Assembly: GCA_947502145.1 (NCBI GenBank) | Contig: CANMYO010000001.1 | Span: 434,001 to 498,000 of the forward strand | Direction of reading: 5' to 3' | DNA from: an uncultured Paracoccaceae bacterium | GTDB taxonomy: Bacteria; Pseudomonadota; Alphaproteobacteria; Rhodobacterales; Rhodobacteraceae | DNA: 64,000 nucleotides | Shown: one piece after another, positions 44,697 to 53,991 of the stretch | Layout: every line of letters begins with the position of its first letter | How positions within the stretch are numbered: the first letter of the stretch is position 1 | Notes under the pieces: model-generated | What the model saw: only the letters and a program-made list of their open reading frames with translations | The model's database searches: none | Told to the model about the DNA's origin: nothing | Made by a program: the position numbers and the translations under genes

Positions 44697-46090
44697 TGTA
44701 CAATTCCTTCCAATGTCGCCAAACTACGTCGCGTTCGCCAATTGCGGTAGCCCCATTCACGCCAGTCAGATGGTGTGGTGACCCCTGTCCGAGAAGCATG
44801 GCATAACAGATGCCCATGGCGAATTTCATATGTACGGATCGCAAATGACGCGCCTTCACCCAAACCACACAGATAATATGTGTCCAACCGCGCCCTGTCG
44901 CCAGTGAGGTTGTGGCGCGCAATCCGGTCATCAACGCTGATCAGGCTACAGGCAAAAAGCACCGTAGCACCCATCAGCCCGGACCACCCAAATAACCACC
45001 TGACTGGAAACCCTTTGGCAATCTGCCAGACCATCAGGGACAAGCCGCAGGCGACAAGCCCCATCCAGATGAAAGCAGCAAACCGCAGCCGCGTCAGCCC
45101 ATAGACATCAACGTATAGATCAAGGCGCAAAATGGATGAGATCACAAGCAAAACGGTCTGCACAACCCACGCCAGCAACAACAATCGCAGAACCTTTTGC
45201 CCTGCCAGGAACGGCTGCGCCAAGACTGCAAACCCGCCCGCCAGCAACGCGGTGAACAACAGCGGGTATGCCCCGCGATGGGCATATTCAGCGTAAGAGA
45301 TACCCTCTGGCAAAGATACGCCGCCACTGAGGTAGGCAAGGTCAAATGACGTCTGCATTGCAAAAAGCGCGTTGAATATGATCAGCGACCTTAGCACCGA
45401 GGCCGCATTCAGGATCAACGGTTTCCGTTCTGCGCGTTCGCGTCGCTCAGCCGTGAGCCGCACCGCGAAAACCGACAACCGCAGCAACGGCCAGGCCATG
45501 AAGGCAATTAACGCCCAGAACAAAAGACGTTCGATTTCAGGGAGGACCAATCCATTTTCCGGGACCAGATCAACAATGATCCCTTCGAGAACAGGGTTTG
45601 CAGCTGCGAACAGCAAGACAAAGGTGCCGCCCAATGCCAATGGGACGATCCAGTCTTTGGCCGCCGCAAGCCCTCCGACGTGAATTGAATTGCGGTTCTT
45701 CAGGACAACATTGGTGTCCTGCACATTCTGTGCGATCCCGTAGACCGGGAGCCGCAAGGCCGCTTTGATCACGGGGCCTGCCCCACCTGAGGTGTTGGTA
45801 ACCTGCAATGCGCAAAACAAGGCAATCCCGGCAAGAGCGAAGAGCAGCGAGAGGAACTGGACAAGGTCAACGACCGGCAATAGGCAGATTAGGAATAGAC
45901 CCCAAGTCGACCAATCTGCAGGACGATCAAGGAATATTTGTATCCCGACCGCAACCGCTATGAAAAACACCGCGACAGAAATACCGGGCATGACCTGCCA
46001 AAGCAGGACATCAGCAAGAAACATGATCAGCCCAAGTGTAATCAGGCGGCCCATCGGGACCCGCCGGGGAATCGTTGCAACTGCGTTCAT
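44693..46090 (-). CDS. multi-pass membrane protein (DUF4173-type)
   Basis: 465 residues with about 11 hydrophobic segments and a soluble C-terminal tail (YYLCGLGEGASFAIRTYEIRHGHLLCHASRTG). The segment RLRFAAFIWMGLVACGLSLM and the NVVLKNRNSI loop are typical of DUF4153/DUF4173 proteins. Translationally coupled to a response regulator and kinase, so it may be their sensory partner or target. Function otherwise unknown. Confidence 0.7.
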   Translation of the reverse strand: MNAVATIPRRVPMGRLITLGLIMFLADVLLWQVMPGISVAVFFIAVAVGIQIFLDRPADWSTWGLFLICLLPVVDLVQFLSLLFALAGIALFCALQVTNTSGGAGPVIKAALRLPVYGIAQNVQDTNVVLKNRNSIHVGGLAAAKDWIVPLALGGTFVLLFAAANPVLEGIIVDLVPENGLVLPEIERLLFWALIAFMAWPLLRLSVFAVRLTAERRERAERKPLILNAASVLRSLIIFNALFAMQTSFDLAYLSGGVSLPEGISYAEYAHRGAYPLLFTALLAGGFAVLAQPFLAGQKVLRLLLLAWVVQTVLLVISSILRLDLYVDVYGLTRLRFAAFIWMGLVACGLSLMVWQIAKGFPVRWLFGWSGLMGATVLFACSLISVDDRIARHNLTGDRARLDTYYLCGLGEGASFAIRTYEIRHGHLLCHASRTGVTTPSDWREWGYRNWRTRRSLATLEGIVQ

Positions 46091-46173
46091 GGAACTGTCC
46101 TTTGTCAGATTTTTATTCTGACTATCCGCTGGCTGAGCAGAATGGGGCAGACATCCGTGCAGTTTTTGCGCAG

Positions 46174-46851
46174 TTACTCTGCCGCTGCGCGGATCTCGCG
46201 AATGTTTTCGCCATAAGGGGCCGGGTTGGTTGCAGTTCCACCTTTGAACACAGCCGAGCCCGCCACCAATACATCAGCGCCAGCAGCCCGAACGAGAGGC
46301 GCAGTTGTCGGATCAACGCCACCATCAATTTCAATGTGGATTGGCCGATCACCTATCATGTCGCGCAATGCACGCACCTTGGCCGTCATATCAATAAACT
46401 TCTGCCCGCCAAATCCCGGGTTCACGGTCATGACACATATCAGATCAGCGACATCGAGAAGCTCTTCAACCGCGGTCACTGGTGTGCCGGGGTTCAAGGC
46501 AATACCTGCTTTTGCGCCAGCGCCACGGATGGCCTGTAAAGTGCGGTGAATATGTGGTCCTGCCTCAACATGCGCAGTGATGACATCGGCACCGGCATTG
46601 GCAAAGGCATCAATGTAGGGGTCAACCGGGGCGATCATCAAATGCACATCCATCACACCTTTGATGTGCGGACGAATGGCTGCGCAGGTTGCAGGTCCAA
46701 AAGATATGTTAGGCACAAAATGGCCGTCCATGACATCAACATGTATCCAATCGGCACCCTGGGCCTCGACGGCGGCGCATTCTGCTCCGAAATTGGCAAA
46801 GTCGGCGGCAAGTATGGATGGCGCAATTTTCAGCGATCGGTCAAAAGTCAT
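46174..46851 (-). CDS. rpe: ribulose-phosphate 3-epimerase
   Basis: 225 residues. IAPSILAADFANFG, WIHVDVMDGHFVPNISFGP, DVHLMI, MTVNPGFGGQ and IEIDGGVDPTTAP give the metal-binding His/Asp pairs and phosphate loop of the family. Interconverts ribulose 5-phosphate and xylulose 5-phosphate in the pentose phosphate and Calvin cycles. Preceded by GGGGGAATGCC. Probably monocistronic or with the upstream intergenic promoter. Confidence 0.96.
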   Translation of the reverse strand: MTFDRSLKIAPSILAADFANFGAECAAVEAQGADWIHVDVMDGHFVPNISFGPATCAAIRPHIKGVMDVHLMIAPVDPYIDAFANAGADVITAHVEAGPHIHRTLQAIRGAGAKAGIALNPGTPVTAVEELLDVADLICVMTVNPGFGGQKFIDMTAKVRALRDMIGDRPIHIEIDGGVDPTTAPLVRAAGADVLVAGSAVFKGGTATNPAPYGENIREIRAAAE

Positions 46852-46958
46852 GGCATTCCCCCAAGTTTTGCGCCCGATTAACGCGAAAATGCGCCCGCGT
46901 CACGCAGGAACCGAATTTGGCTAAGGCAGATGTTACATTGGCATGTTAATTTGATGAC

Positions 46959-47798
46959 ATGACTCCACGTACACTTTTTCACGCTGATATCCTGACCAAC
47001 GGGGTCAAGTCCCATCTCGCGCGGGCGACTTTAACTGGACAGCGTCCGCGCCGGCTTCATGCACATGATTATTTTGAAGTGTTTTGGGTTCAGAACGGCA
47101 CTGTACGGCATCACCTTCCCAGCAAGACGGTAACCCTGCGCGAGGGCGATCTTGTTTGCATGCCACCCGACGCAGCCCATGGCCTGCAAGGCAAGGGAGA
47201 GGCGGCACTCTTGGTGTCCATCAGTTTGCATCCTGATGTGGTTCGCGGGCTTTTCAATCGTTTTCCCCACCTACCGACACAAGTGATTCCAGACGATACC
47301 CCGCGGCAGTATCATCGCGACATGCGCGCACTCGCTTTGCTCAACCAGTCAGCCCTGACGCTCGAACACAGCTCTCGCGATGCCTTGGCAACCGAAGCTT
47401 TTTTGCTGCCATTGATGTCGGATCTTGCGCAATCCCATCTTGGTCTGCCCGCAGAGACACCAGAGTGGCTGCGCGCGGCATGCGCATCGGCACAAGATCC
47501 AAATGTGTTTCGCGAAGGGGCCGCCGGGTTAGTACAACGTTCGGGCAAGGCGCATGCCCACGTCAGCCGCACGATGCGCCGCTATCTGAATGAAACGCCA
47601 TCTGACTACATCAACCGCATCCGGATGCAGCATGCTGCGAGGCAGCTGACGACAGACAATGAACCGCTGGCGAAAGTTGCGGCAGATTGTGGCATTCCCA
47701 ACTTGTCCCATTTCCACCGGTTGTTCCGCGCCGCGCATGGCTTAACGCCCCTGAAGTACCGACAGCGGTTTCAACGTGATGTCGTGCAACCCAGATAA
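46959..47798 (+). CDS. AraC-family transcriptional regulator
   Basis: 279 residues. The N-terminal cupin-like sensor has HAHDYFEVFWVQNGTVRH and REGDLVCMPPDAAHG; the C-terminal two helix-turn-helix motifs read GKAHAHVSRTMRRYLNETPSDYINRIRM and LAKVAADCGIPNLSHFHRLFRAAHGLTPLKYRQRF, a near-canonical AraC ending. It directly precedes deoC on the same strand (about 75 bases), so probably controls deoC and the aldehyde dehydrogenase, with a deoxyribose-related signal inferred. Confidence 0.9.
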   Translation: MTPRTLFHADILTNGVKSHLARATLTGQRPRRLHAHDYFEVFWVQNGTVRHHLPSKTVTLREGDLVCMPPDAAHGLQGKGEAALLVSISLHPDVVRGLFNRFPHLPTQVIPDDTPRQYHRDMRALALLNQSALTLEHSSRDALATEAFLLPLMSDLAQSHLGLPAETPEWLRAACASAQDPNVFREGAAGLVQRSGKAHAHVSRTMRRYLNETPSDYINRIRMQHAARQLTTDNEPLAKVAADCGIPNLSHFHRLFRAAHGLTPLKYRQRFQRDVVQPR

Positions 47799-47873
47799 TA
47801 TTTGACCAAACGGTCAAACCTTGCCAAAGACGCGCTGAAGTGCCACGCTTCACCCGACTTGGGAGACAGAGTT

Positions 47874-48863
47874 TTGCAAACCAAAGAAACGCTTCAGACA
47901 GCGCAACTTCCGCAGGTACACGAACCGCGCAACGACGGGATCGCGCTTGATCTTTCTTGGGTCAAGGCGGCACAGGCCAATACCTCAGCAATCGAACGCC
48001 GTGCGGCAACTTTGGGTGGGCGGCGCAGCATCAAGAAGGAGTATCAGGCAGCATGGCTGTGCAAAGCCGTGAGCCTGATGGACCTGACGACCCTTTCCGG
48101 TGACGACACGGCTGCGCGCGTTCGGAGACTTTGCGCAAAAGCGCGGCAGCCTGTTGATGCGACAATTCTGGGTAAACTTGGGATGACCGGGCTGACGACC
48201 GGTGCCGTCTGTGTTTATCACGACATGATCCCAACTGCTGTGGATGCGCTTGCTGGAACCGGCATTCCTGTTGCCGCCGTTTCCACCGGGTTTCCGGCCG
48301 GGCTCTCTCCGTTTCACTTGCGCATTGCCGAAATCGGAGAAAGCGTTGCATCAGGCGCTGAGGAGATTGATATCGTCATCAGCCGTCGCCATGTGCTGAC
48401 CGGGAACTGGCAGGCACTTTTTGATGAGATGAAAGAAATGCGCGCGGCCTGTGGCGATGCCCACGTCAAGGCCATTCTGGCAACCGGCGAGTTGGGCACA
48501 TTGCGCAATGTGGCAAAAGCCTCACTCGTCTGCATGATGGCAGGGGCGGACTTTATCAAAACATCAACCGGCAAGGAAAGCGTGAATGCCACTCTTCCGG
48601 TCACGCTGACAATGATCCGGGCTATCAGGGACTATCAGGACCGCACCGGGATCAAGGTGGGCTACAAGCCCGCTGGCGGGATATCCAAGGCAAAGGATGC
48701 CCTGCTTTACCTTGCGCTGATCAAGGATGAGTTAGGCGACCGGTGGCTTCAACCGGATCTGTTTCGCTTTGGCGCATCAAGCCTTTTGGGTGACATTGAA
48801 CGCCAACTCGAACACCACGTCACGGGCAACTACTCAGCGCAATGGCGCCATGCGATTGGATAA
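47874..48863 (+). CDS. deoC: deoxyribose-phosphate aldolase
   Basis: 329 residues, the longer DeoC type. Cleaves 2-deoxyribose 5-phosphate into acetaldehyde and glyceraldehyde 3-phosphate. The Schiff-base lysine is in DFIKTSTGK, with VAAVSTGFPAG and VGYKPAGGI as other conserved segments. The best start is a TTG at 47874, 7 bases after GGGAGA; another TTG at 47802 would add 24 residues. Followed at 4 bases by the aldehyde dehydrogenase, which could remove the acetaldehyde. Confidence 0.9.
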   Translation: MQTKETLQTAQLPQVHEPRNDGIALDLSWVKAAQANTSAIERRAATLGGRRSIKKEYQAAWLCKAVSLMDLTTLSGDDTAARVRRLCAKARQPVDATILGKLGMTGLTTGAVCVYHDMIPTAVDALAGTGIPVAAVSTGFPAGLSPFHLRIAEIGESVASGAEEIDIVISRRHVLTGNWQALFDEMKEMRAACGDAHVKAILATGELGTLRNVAKASLVCMMAGADFIKTSTGKESVNATLPVTLTMIRAIRDYQDRTGIKVGYKPAGGISKAKDALLYLALIKDELGDRWLQPDLFRFGASSLLGDIERQLEHHVTGNYSAQWRHAIG

Positions 48864-48867
48864 AACC

Positions 48868-51171
48868 ATGAATGTAAAAGAGATATTCGACACCATGGAT
48901 TATGGCCCCGCACCTGAGAGCGCAGCAGAAGCGTTGCAATGGTTGGCGGATCGCGGCGGTGTCGCAGGCCACTACATTGGTGGAAAATGGGGCCCAATCA
49001 GAGACGACTTCCCGTCCAATAATCCTGCAACCGGCGAAAAGCTTGCCGGTGTGACCAAGGGCACTGCCGAAGAGGTCGCCGCTGCCGTGAAGGCGGCCCG
49101 CAAGGCGCAACCGGCCTGGGCTAAGGACCATCACGCGCGAGCGAAGGTCCTCTATGCAATTGCGCGCGGATTGCAGAAACATTCCCGCCTTTTGGCGGTC
49201 ATGGAAAGCATGGATAACGGCAAACCGATCCGCGAAAGCCGTGACATTGATGTACCATTGGCCACGCGGCACTTTTACTATCACGCTGGCATGGCGCAAT
49301 TGATGCCGGATGAACTGCCCGACCGTGAACCGCTTGGCGTCTGCGGACAAATCATCCCGTGGAACTTTCCACTTCTCATGCTGGCTTGGAAGATTGCACC
49401 GGCATTGGCGATGGGCAATACCGTCGTGCTGAAACCAGCCGAATATACATCCCTCACTGCTATGATATTTTGCGAAATCGCAGAGGCCGCGGGCGTCCCA
49501 CCCGGTGTGATAAACATCGTTACAGGGGACGGCGAAACAGGGGCGGCTATCGTTGCTTCTGATGTTGATAAGATCGCATTTACCGGGTCGACTGACGTGG
49601 GGCGCAAAATCCGCGAGGCAACAGCAGGCAGTGGCAAGGCGCTCTCGCTCGAACTGGGCGGGAAATCTCCTTATATCGTTTTCGAAGATGCAGACATCGA
49701 TTCCGCGGTTGAGGGGCTTGTGGATGCGATCTGGTTCAATCAGGGACAGGTCTGCTGCGCGGGCTCTCGCCTCTTGGTACAGGAAGGCATCGCTGACGCC
49801 TTCTATGCAAAGCTGAAGTCACGGATGGACGGGTTGCGCATTGGTGACCCCTTGGACAAGGCCATTGATATCGGTGCAATCGTCGATCCGGTACAACATG
49901 CGCAAATAACCAAGATGGTCGAAAGCAACACTGAGGGCGAAACATATCAGACGTCAGCGCCCGATGGCTGTTTCTTCCCGCCAACTTTGATCACCGGACT
50001 TTCGCCCGCATCAACCTTGATGCAGGAAGAGATTTTCGGCCCCGTTCTCGCCGCCACAACGTTCCGGACACCTGTTGAGGCTATCGAGATTGCAAACAAC
50101 ACCCGTTACGGATTGGCCGCGAGCGTCTGGTCCGAAAACATCAACCTCGCGCTTGATATCGCCCCCCAGCTGGCGGCGGGGATCGTCTGGATCAACGGTA
50201 CCAACATGATGGACGCCGCCGCAGGATTTGGCGGCGTGCGCGAAAGTGGCTTTGGCCGTGAAGGTGGCTGGGAGGGTCTAGCCGGTTATACAAAACCCAA
50301 GATCAAAATTACAAAGCCAGCCCACATCTCTGCCCACACCGGTGCAGGTGGCCCATCCGGTCAACTGGACCGCACAGCAAAGCTTTACATTGGCGGGAAA
50401 CAGGCGCGCCCCGACGGCGGTTACTCCCGTCAGGTCTTTGGGCCCAAAGGTGCGCTTCTTGGGGATGTCTCCGTTGCGAACCGCAAAGACCTGCGTAACG
50501 CGGTTGAGGCAATGAACGCGGCCAGCAAATGGGCCAAGTCCACGGGCCACCTGCGGGCGCAAATACTTTATTACATCGCAGAAAATCTATCTGCCCGCGA
50601 AGACGAGCTGGCTAAGCGGATCAAGGACCTCACCGGCAAGTCTGGCACGACAGAGGTGGCGCATTGCATAGATACGCTTTTCACGTTCGCAGCCTGGGCT
50701 GACAAATATGATGGCCAGGCCCACGGTGTCCCCATACGCGGTGTCGCACTGGCAATGAAAGAACCTGTCGGAAAGATCGCCGCGTTTTGCGCCGATGACT
50801 GGCCGCTGCTTGGTGTGGTCAGCCCGATGGCGGCTGCGCTTGCGATGGGCAATCGCATCACGCTAGTTGCAAGCCAGCCTTTCCCGCTTGCTGCGACCGA
50901 TCTTTATCAAATTCTCGAAACCTCGGATGTTCCCGGTGGAGTGGTCAATATCCTGACTGGTGAGCACGCAGAACTCGCGCCGCATGCGGCGGGCCATTAT
51001 GATATTGATGCGGTCTGGTCTTTCTCTGGCACCGACCTCGCAAAAGCAATCGAACTTGGTTCAGCAGGAAACCTGAAACGGACGTGGGTCAACCCGCCGC
51101 AGCCAACTGCCAAGGACATGCTGCGCGCCGCAACAGAAATCAAAAATATCTGGATTCCCTACGGCGCATAA
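48868..51171 (+). CDS. aldehyde dehydrogenase with a second, non-catalytic ALDH-like domain
   Basis: 767 residues, about 280 more than a single ALDH. The first domain (about 1-495) has PWNFP (Asn165), FTGSTDVG, the Glu262 of LELGGKSP and the catalytic cysteine in GQVCCAGS (Cys296). The second part (about 500-767) repeats the N-terminal ALDH half (KLYIGGKQARPDGGYSRQ, ALAMGNRITLV, GGVVNILTGEHAEL) but lacks the catalytic cysteine region, so it is probably structural. Start at the ATG 4 bases after deoC. Probably oxidises acetaldehyde from DeoC to acetate. Confidence 0.85.
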   Translation: MNVKEIFDTMDYGPAPESAAEALQWLADRGGVAGHYIGGKWGPIRDDFPSNNPATGEKLAGVTKGTAEEVAAAVKAARKAQPAWAKDHHARAKVLYAIARGLQKHSRLLAVMESMDNGKPIRESRDIDVPLATRHFYYHAGMAQLMPDELPDREPLGVCGQIIPWNFPLLMLAWKIAPALAMGNTVVLKPAEYTSLTAMIFCEIAEAAGVPPGVINIVTGDGETGAAIVASDVDKIAFTGSTDVGRKIREATAGSGKALSLELGGKSPYIVFEDADIDSAVEGLVDAIWFNQGQVCCAGSRLLVQEGIADAFYAKLKSRMDGLRIGDPLDKAIDIGAIVDPVQHAQITKMVESNTEGETYQTSAPDGCFFPPTLITGLSPASTLMQEEIFGPVLAATTFRTPVEAIEIANNTRYGLAASVWSENINLALDIAPQLAAGIVWINGTNMMDAAAGFGGVRESGFGREGGWEGLAGYTKPKIKITKPAHISAHTGAGGPSGQLDRTAKLYIGGKQARPDGGYSRQVFGPKGALLGDVSVANRKDLRNAVEAMNAASKWAKSTGHLRAQILYYIAENLSAREDELAKRIKDLTGKSGTTEVAHCIDTLFTFAAWADKYDGQAHGVPIRGVALAMKEPVGKIAAFCADDWPLLGVVSPMAAALAMGNRITLVASQPFPLAATDLYQILETSDVPGGVVNILTGEHAELAPHAAGHYDIDAVWSFSGTDLAKAIELGSAGNLKRTWVNPPQPTAKDMLRAATEIKNIWIPYGA

Positions 51172-51198
51172 GGCGCCAGCGGGGGTGGGCCGCAGGCC

Positions 51199-51213
51199 GG
51201 GGGCAAGGCCCCC
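51199..51213. terminator. stem-loop between convergent genes
   Basis: GGGGGC-AAG-GCCCCC, a 6-base GC stem with a 3-base loop, lies between the convergent aldehyde dehydrogenase and DUF1523 genes. Confidence 0.45.
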
Positions 51214-51255
51214 ATCCTGCAAATCAATCATGTGCGGCGCAGCCGCGCCTTCAGG

Positions 51256-51936
51256 TCAACGCCGGTTTTCTTTCTTGCGCCAGGAATTCAACCACCTGCG
51301 CACCCATGAGCGACGCTCTGCCACGCCGGCTGAAACCTGGTCCATTTTGTCGCCGGCCGAGTCCAGTGCCGGATCAAGGGCGCGTTCCCTGAACTGAAAC
51401 CACATCGCCCTAACCATGCCGATGGCAAAAATCAGGAAAACAAAGAAAAAAATGTTGAACCAGGGGATCACCCGCACGTCCGGCCCCTCAATCGGGCGAA
51501 TCCCTATCGCATTGGGATAAATAGATGCCCAGCGGATACGCCAGCCGTAATGGGTGATCACCGACCACCCGTCCGTGCGGGCTGCGTTGGATGCCTCTGC
51601 TTGCAGGTCTGAGCTGTCAAACTTGAAATACGGCGGCCAGATCCAGCCGGTATCTTCGTTTCGATACACCATCACACCTTCCGCGTCCCGTTGGATAAAG
51701 CCAAGCAGGAACGTCTTCTTCTTGCTGGTGTTGATCAGCCGCAAATCGCGCGTGGCCAGCTCATTCGCACCGCTGTCGGCCTGCGCATAGAAGATGCGGT
51801 TGAAACTTGAGAAATCAGTCCTGATCACCTCGGTCGAAGTGATCCGCACGATGTCATGCTGTGGCAGAACGTAATGCAAAAGCAACCCAAGGAACAGGAT
51901 CGGCAAGGCCCGCAGGATAAAGAAGAACGCACGCAT
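51256..51936 (-). CDS. DUF1523-family membrane protein
   Basis: 226 residues. An N-terminal membrane segment (FFILRALPILFLGLLLHYVLP) is followed by a probable periplasmic beta-rich domain containing IVRITSTEVIRTDF, RDLRLINTSKKKTFLL and YRNEDTGWIWPPYFKFD, then a second membrane segment (IIPWFNIFFFVFLIFAIGMVRAMWF) and a basic cytoplasmic tail. The ATG at 51936 follows GAGGTCTGAA; a TTG at 51948 would overlap the neighbour. Downstream end of the AAA+ cluster. Function unknown. Confidence 0.7.
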   Translation of the reverse strand: MRAFFFILRALPILFLGLLLHYVLPQHDIVRITSTEVIRTDFSSFNRIFYAQADSGANELATRDLRLINTSKKKTFLLGFIQRDAEGVMVYRNEDTGWIWPPYFKFDSSDLQAEASNAARTDGWSVITHYGWRIRWASIYPNAIGIRPIEGPDVRVIPWFNIFFFVFLIFAIGMVRAMWFQFRERALDPALDSAGDKMDQVSAGVAERRSWVRRWLNSWRKKENRR

Positions 51937-51944
51937 TTCAGACC

Positions 51945-52211
51945 TCAATTCGCATTGGTTATGTAGACAGTCACGGCCACAATGACCGCCGGAATGACGT
52001 AGACCAGCATCAATAGTTTTGGTCGCAGGCTGCCGTTGTATTCAGCAACCCCCTTTTCCACGTATTGCTTGCGCGTCATGCCTGCAACCGGATCGGCGTC
52101 GTAGGCTTTTTCCAGTTTTTCGCGCCGCACAGATCGCGAATAGATCGACAGGCATAGGTAGATCACGCTGAGCCCGATAAAGCCAAAAATAACAAGTCGT
52201 ACTAGTCCCAT
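51945..52211 (-). CDS. small two-pass membrane protein of the AAA+ cluster
   Basis: 88 residues with membrane segments at each end (LVRLVIFGFIGLSVIYLCLSIY and LLMLVYVIPAVIVAVTVYI) and a charged cytoplasmic loop (SRSVRREKLEKAYDADP...RKQYVEKG) between them. Start at the ATG at 52211 inside the end of the 52202 gene (10-base overlap). No known family beyond its constant company. Confidence 0.6.
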   Translation of the reverse strand: MGLVRLVIFGFIGLSVIYLCLSIYSRSVRREKLEKAYDADPVAGMTRKQYVEKGVAEYNGSLRPKLLMLVYVIPAVIVAVTVYITNAN

Positions 52212-53566
52212 GGTGACCTCCGTTTCACTGCGCCCCAAGGCCCAACCCGATCAATGAGATCGGACATCGGCGGTGACACAACATGCGGCTCTTCCATCGG
52301 GGCCTCATGCCCGAAAAGGGCCGCGCGGGTTCCCGCCTTATCTACTTGATACTCGTTTGCCAGAAAATCTGCTACATAGGCCTTCTTTTCATCGGGCCAT
52401 GTCACATAGGCTTTGTAGAATGCTTCCTTGTGGCAAATGAACAATTGGCGAATATCCAGCGGTGCCAGCTCTGAAAGCAGCATGTTCACAAGATCGGCGT
52501 CAGGATGGTCCTTTGCCCGTAGCGTGTAGAAATACGCCGGGTGACTGCTTGTAATCCGCGGCCAGGGAGCGTCCTCCTCGGCCCATCGGGCAAGTGCCGC
52601 AAGCCCCTGCCATTCATCAGGCAACAATTTCGCAAATCGACGCCCCATATTGCGCAAATCCCGCCGCGATGCCCCGTTAAGCGATTCACCCAAGGCGGCC
52701 GCAACTTCGGCAACAACAAAATCCATCTTTTGGTGCAGGATGGCCCCCGCATCTATCCCGCGCGCCTTTGCAACCGGTTCGACGAGGTCATTGAGTTGCA
52801 GAAATTTTGCGATCGCCGCGCGATCCTGGAAATCCATCTGGAAGGGGATTGGCAGTTCACCCAATCGCGCCTTGTTTGCCACTGATATCGCTGCAGGGTG
52901 CTCTACTCCGCGGAAAATGTAGAGCCCGCCAAAATGTGCTGTCCAGAAATTGTCCTGATCAAATGACATTTCCTTCAACGTCACTGGATTTCGCGCGACG
53001 TCGCCCGTGTCTTTTGCCAGTCCTATCATTTGGCCAATCAGCACATCGTCAAACCAGGCGTCCTTTTCCGATTTGAATTGATCAATCATCGCGCCAAGTT
53101 TTTTGGCTGTCGCAACGGTACCGCTTGTCGTGTCCGCTTCGATCCGGACTCGCCGAATTTCAAATAGGTGTTTTGGATCATCAAGGGCGTAAACTGTATT
53201 GACCAGTTCACCTGCCACCGCATCGCGGGCGGTTAACGCAAAAAGCTGTGGCGCGTTTTCGGTTATGAATTGCCGCAAGATTCCGCGCGAGGTCGAAAAT
53301 TTTGCGTTCAGCAGCGGTGCAGCCTTCTGTTCAGTTGTCAGCAGGATGAACTGCCTGTTGACCCCAGCGTGGTTGAGGTAGAGCGGATCATCAAATTCGT
53401 CGCCGATTTCGGGGCTGAATCCGGATATATCAATATGAAACGCACCGAGCGATGTTTCCTTGCCGGTGAGGGATCTCAACGCCCGGTTATAGCGATCAAC
53501 CAACACCGGGCTGTCGACCCGGATCAAATTCCCGAACATGAGTCCTTTTTCAATCAATCGATGCAT
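52202..53566 (-). CDS. large soluble protein of the AAA+ cluster (DUF6638-like)
   Basis: 454 residues, no signal peptide or membrane segment. Opens MHRLIEKGLMFGNLIRVDSPVLVDRYNRALRSLTGK, which I associate with DUF6638; later VNRQFILLTTEQKAAPLL and a C-terminal stretch ending GPWGAVKRRSPW. Its ATG is one base from the previous stop, and its 3' end overlaps the small membrane gene, so translation is coupled. No enzyme motif is visible. Family assignment from memory, function unknown. Confidence 0.65.
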   Translation of the reverse strand: MHRLIEKGLMFGNLIRVDSPVLVDRYNRALRSLTGKETSLGAFHIDISGFSPEIGDEFDDPLYLNHAGVNRQFILLTTEQKAAPLLNAKFSTSRGILRQFITENAPQLFALTARDAVAGELVNTVYALDDPKHLFEIRRVRIEADTTSGTVATAKKLGAMIDQFKSEKDAWFDDVLIGQMIGLAKDTGDVARNPVTLKEMSFDQDNFWTAHFGGLYIFRGVEHPAAISVANKARLGELPIPFQMDFQDRAAIAKFLQLNDLVEPVAKARGIDAGAILHQKMDFVVAEVAAALGESLNGASRRDLRNMGRRFAKLLPDEWQGLAALARWAEEDAPWPRITSSHPAYFYTLRAKDHPDADLVNMLLSELAPLDIRQLFICHKEAFYKAYVTWPDEKKAYVADFLANEYQVDKAGTRAALFGHEAPMEEPHVVSPPMSDLIDRVGPWGAVKRRSPWD

Positions 53567-53567
53567 G

Positions 53568-53912
53568 TCACCACGTCTCCTGCGTCCAGTTCCGGGGCAA
53601 ACCGGCAACAGACAAAATCATGATCGGGGCCCAGATCAGGGTAGAGCTTAGGCCCAATCGGCCAAAGAAAACCACGTTGTAAATCAACCCCGGTTCCAGC
53701 AGTTCTTTCAGACTGAGCCCCTGCTGCAGGTAGAGGACAACAAAGAACGCAGAGCTAAGCCCGAACAGGAACAAAGCTGAGCAGAATGCGATGAACATAA
53801 GTGGCCAAACTCCTTCTGCGACAACCATCGACAAGAGCTTTGGAACAACCCATGCCATCAGGGCCAGCACGAGCGCTGGTATGAACAGGCTATCGGAGAA
53901 TGCGCTAGGCAC
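53568..53912 (-). CDS. small membrane protein of the AAA+ cluster
   Basis: 114 residues with three hydrophobic segments (FIPALVLALMAWVVP, VWPLMFIAFCSALFLFGLSSAFFVVLYL, STLIWAPIMILSVAGLP) and a short N-terminal head. No known family. It lies 79 bases after the AAA+ ATPase stop and one base before the next gene start. Confidence 0.6.
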   Translation of the reverse strand: MPSAFSDSLFIPALVLALMAWVVPKLLSMVVAEGVWPLMFIAFCSALFLFGLSSAFFVVLYLQQGLSLKELLEPGLIYNVVFFGRLGLSSTLIWAPIMILSVAGLPRNWTQETW

Positions 53913-53991
53913 TGAAATTTCGCCGTAAGATCGTCGTCCTTGCGCTTATTGGGCGACGTTGCGTCCCGGAGGTGCCGCTGCTCTCTGCCAT

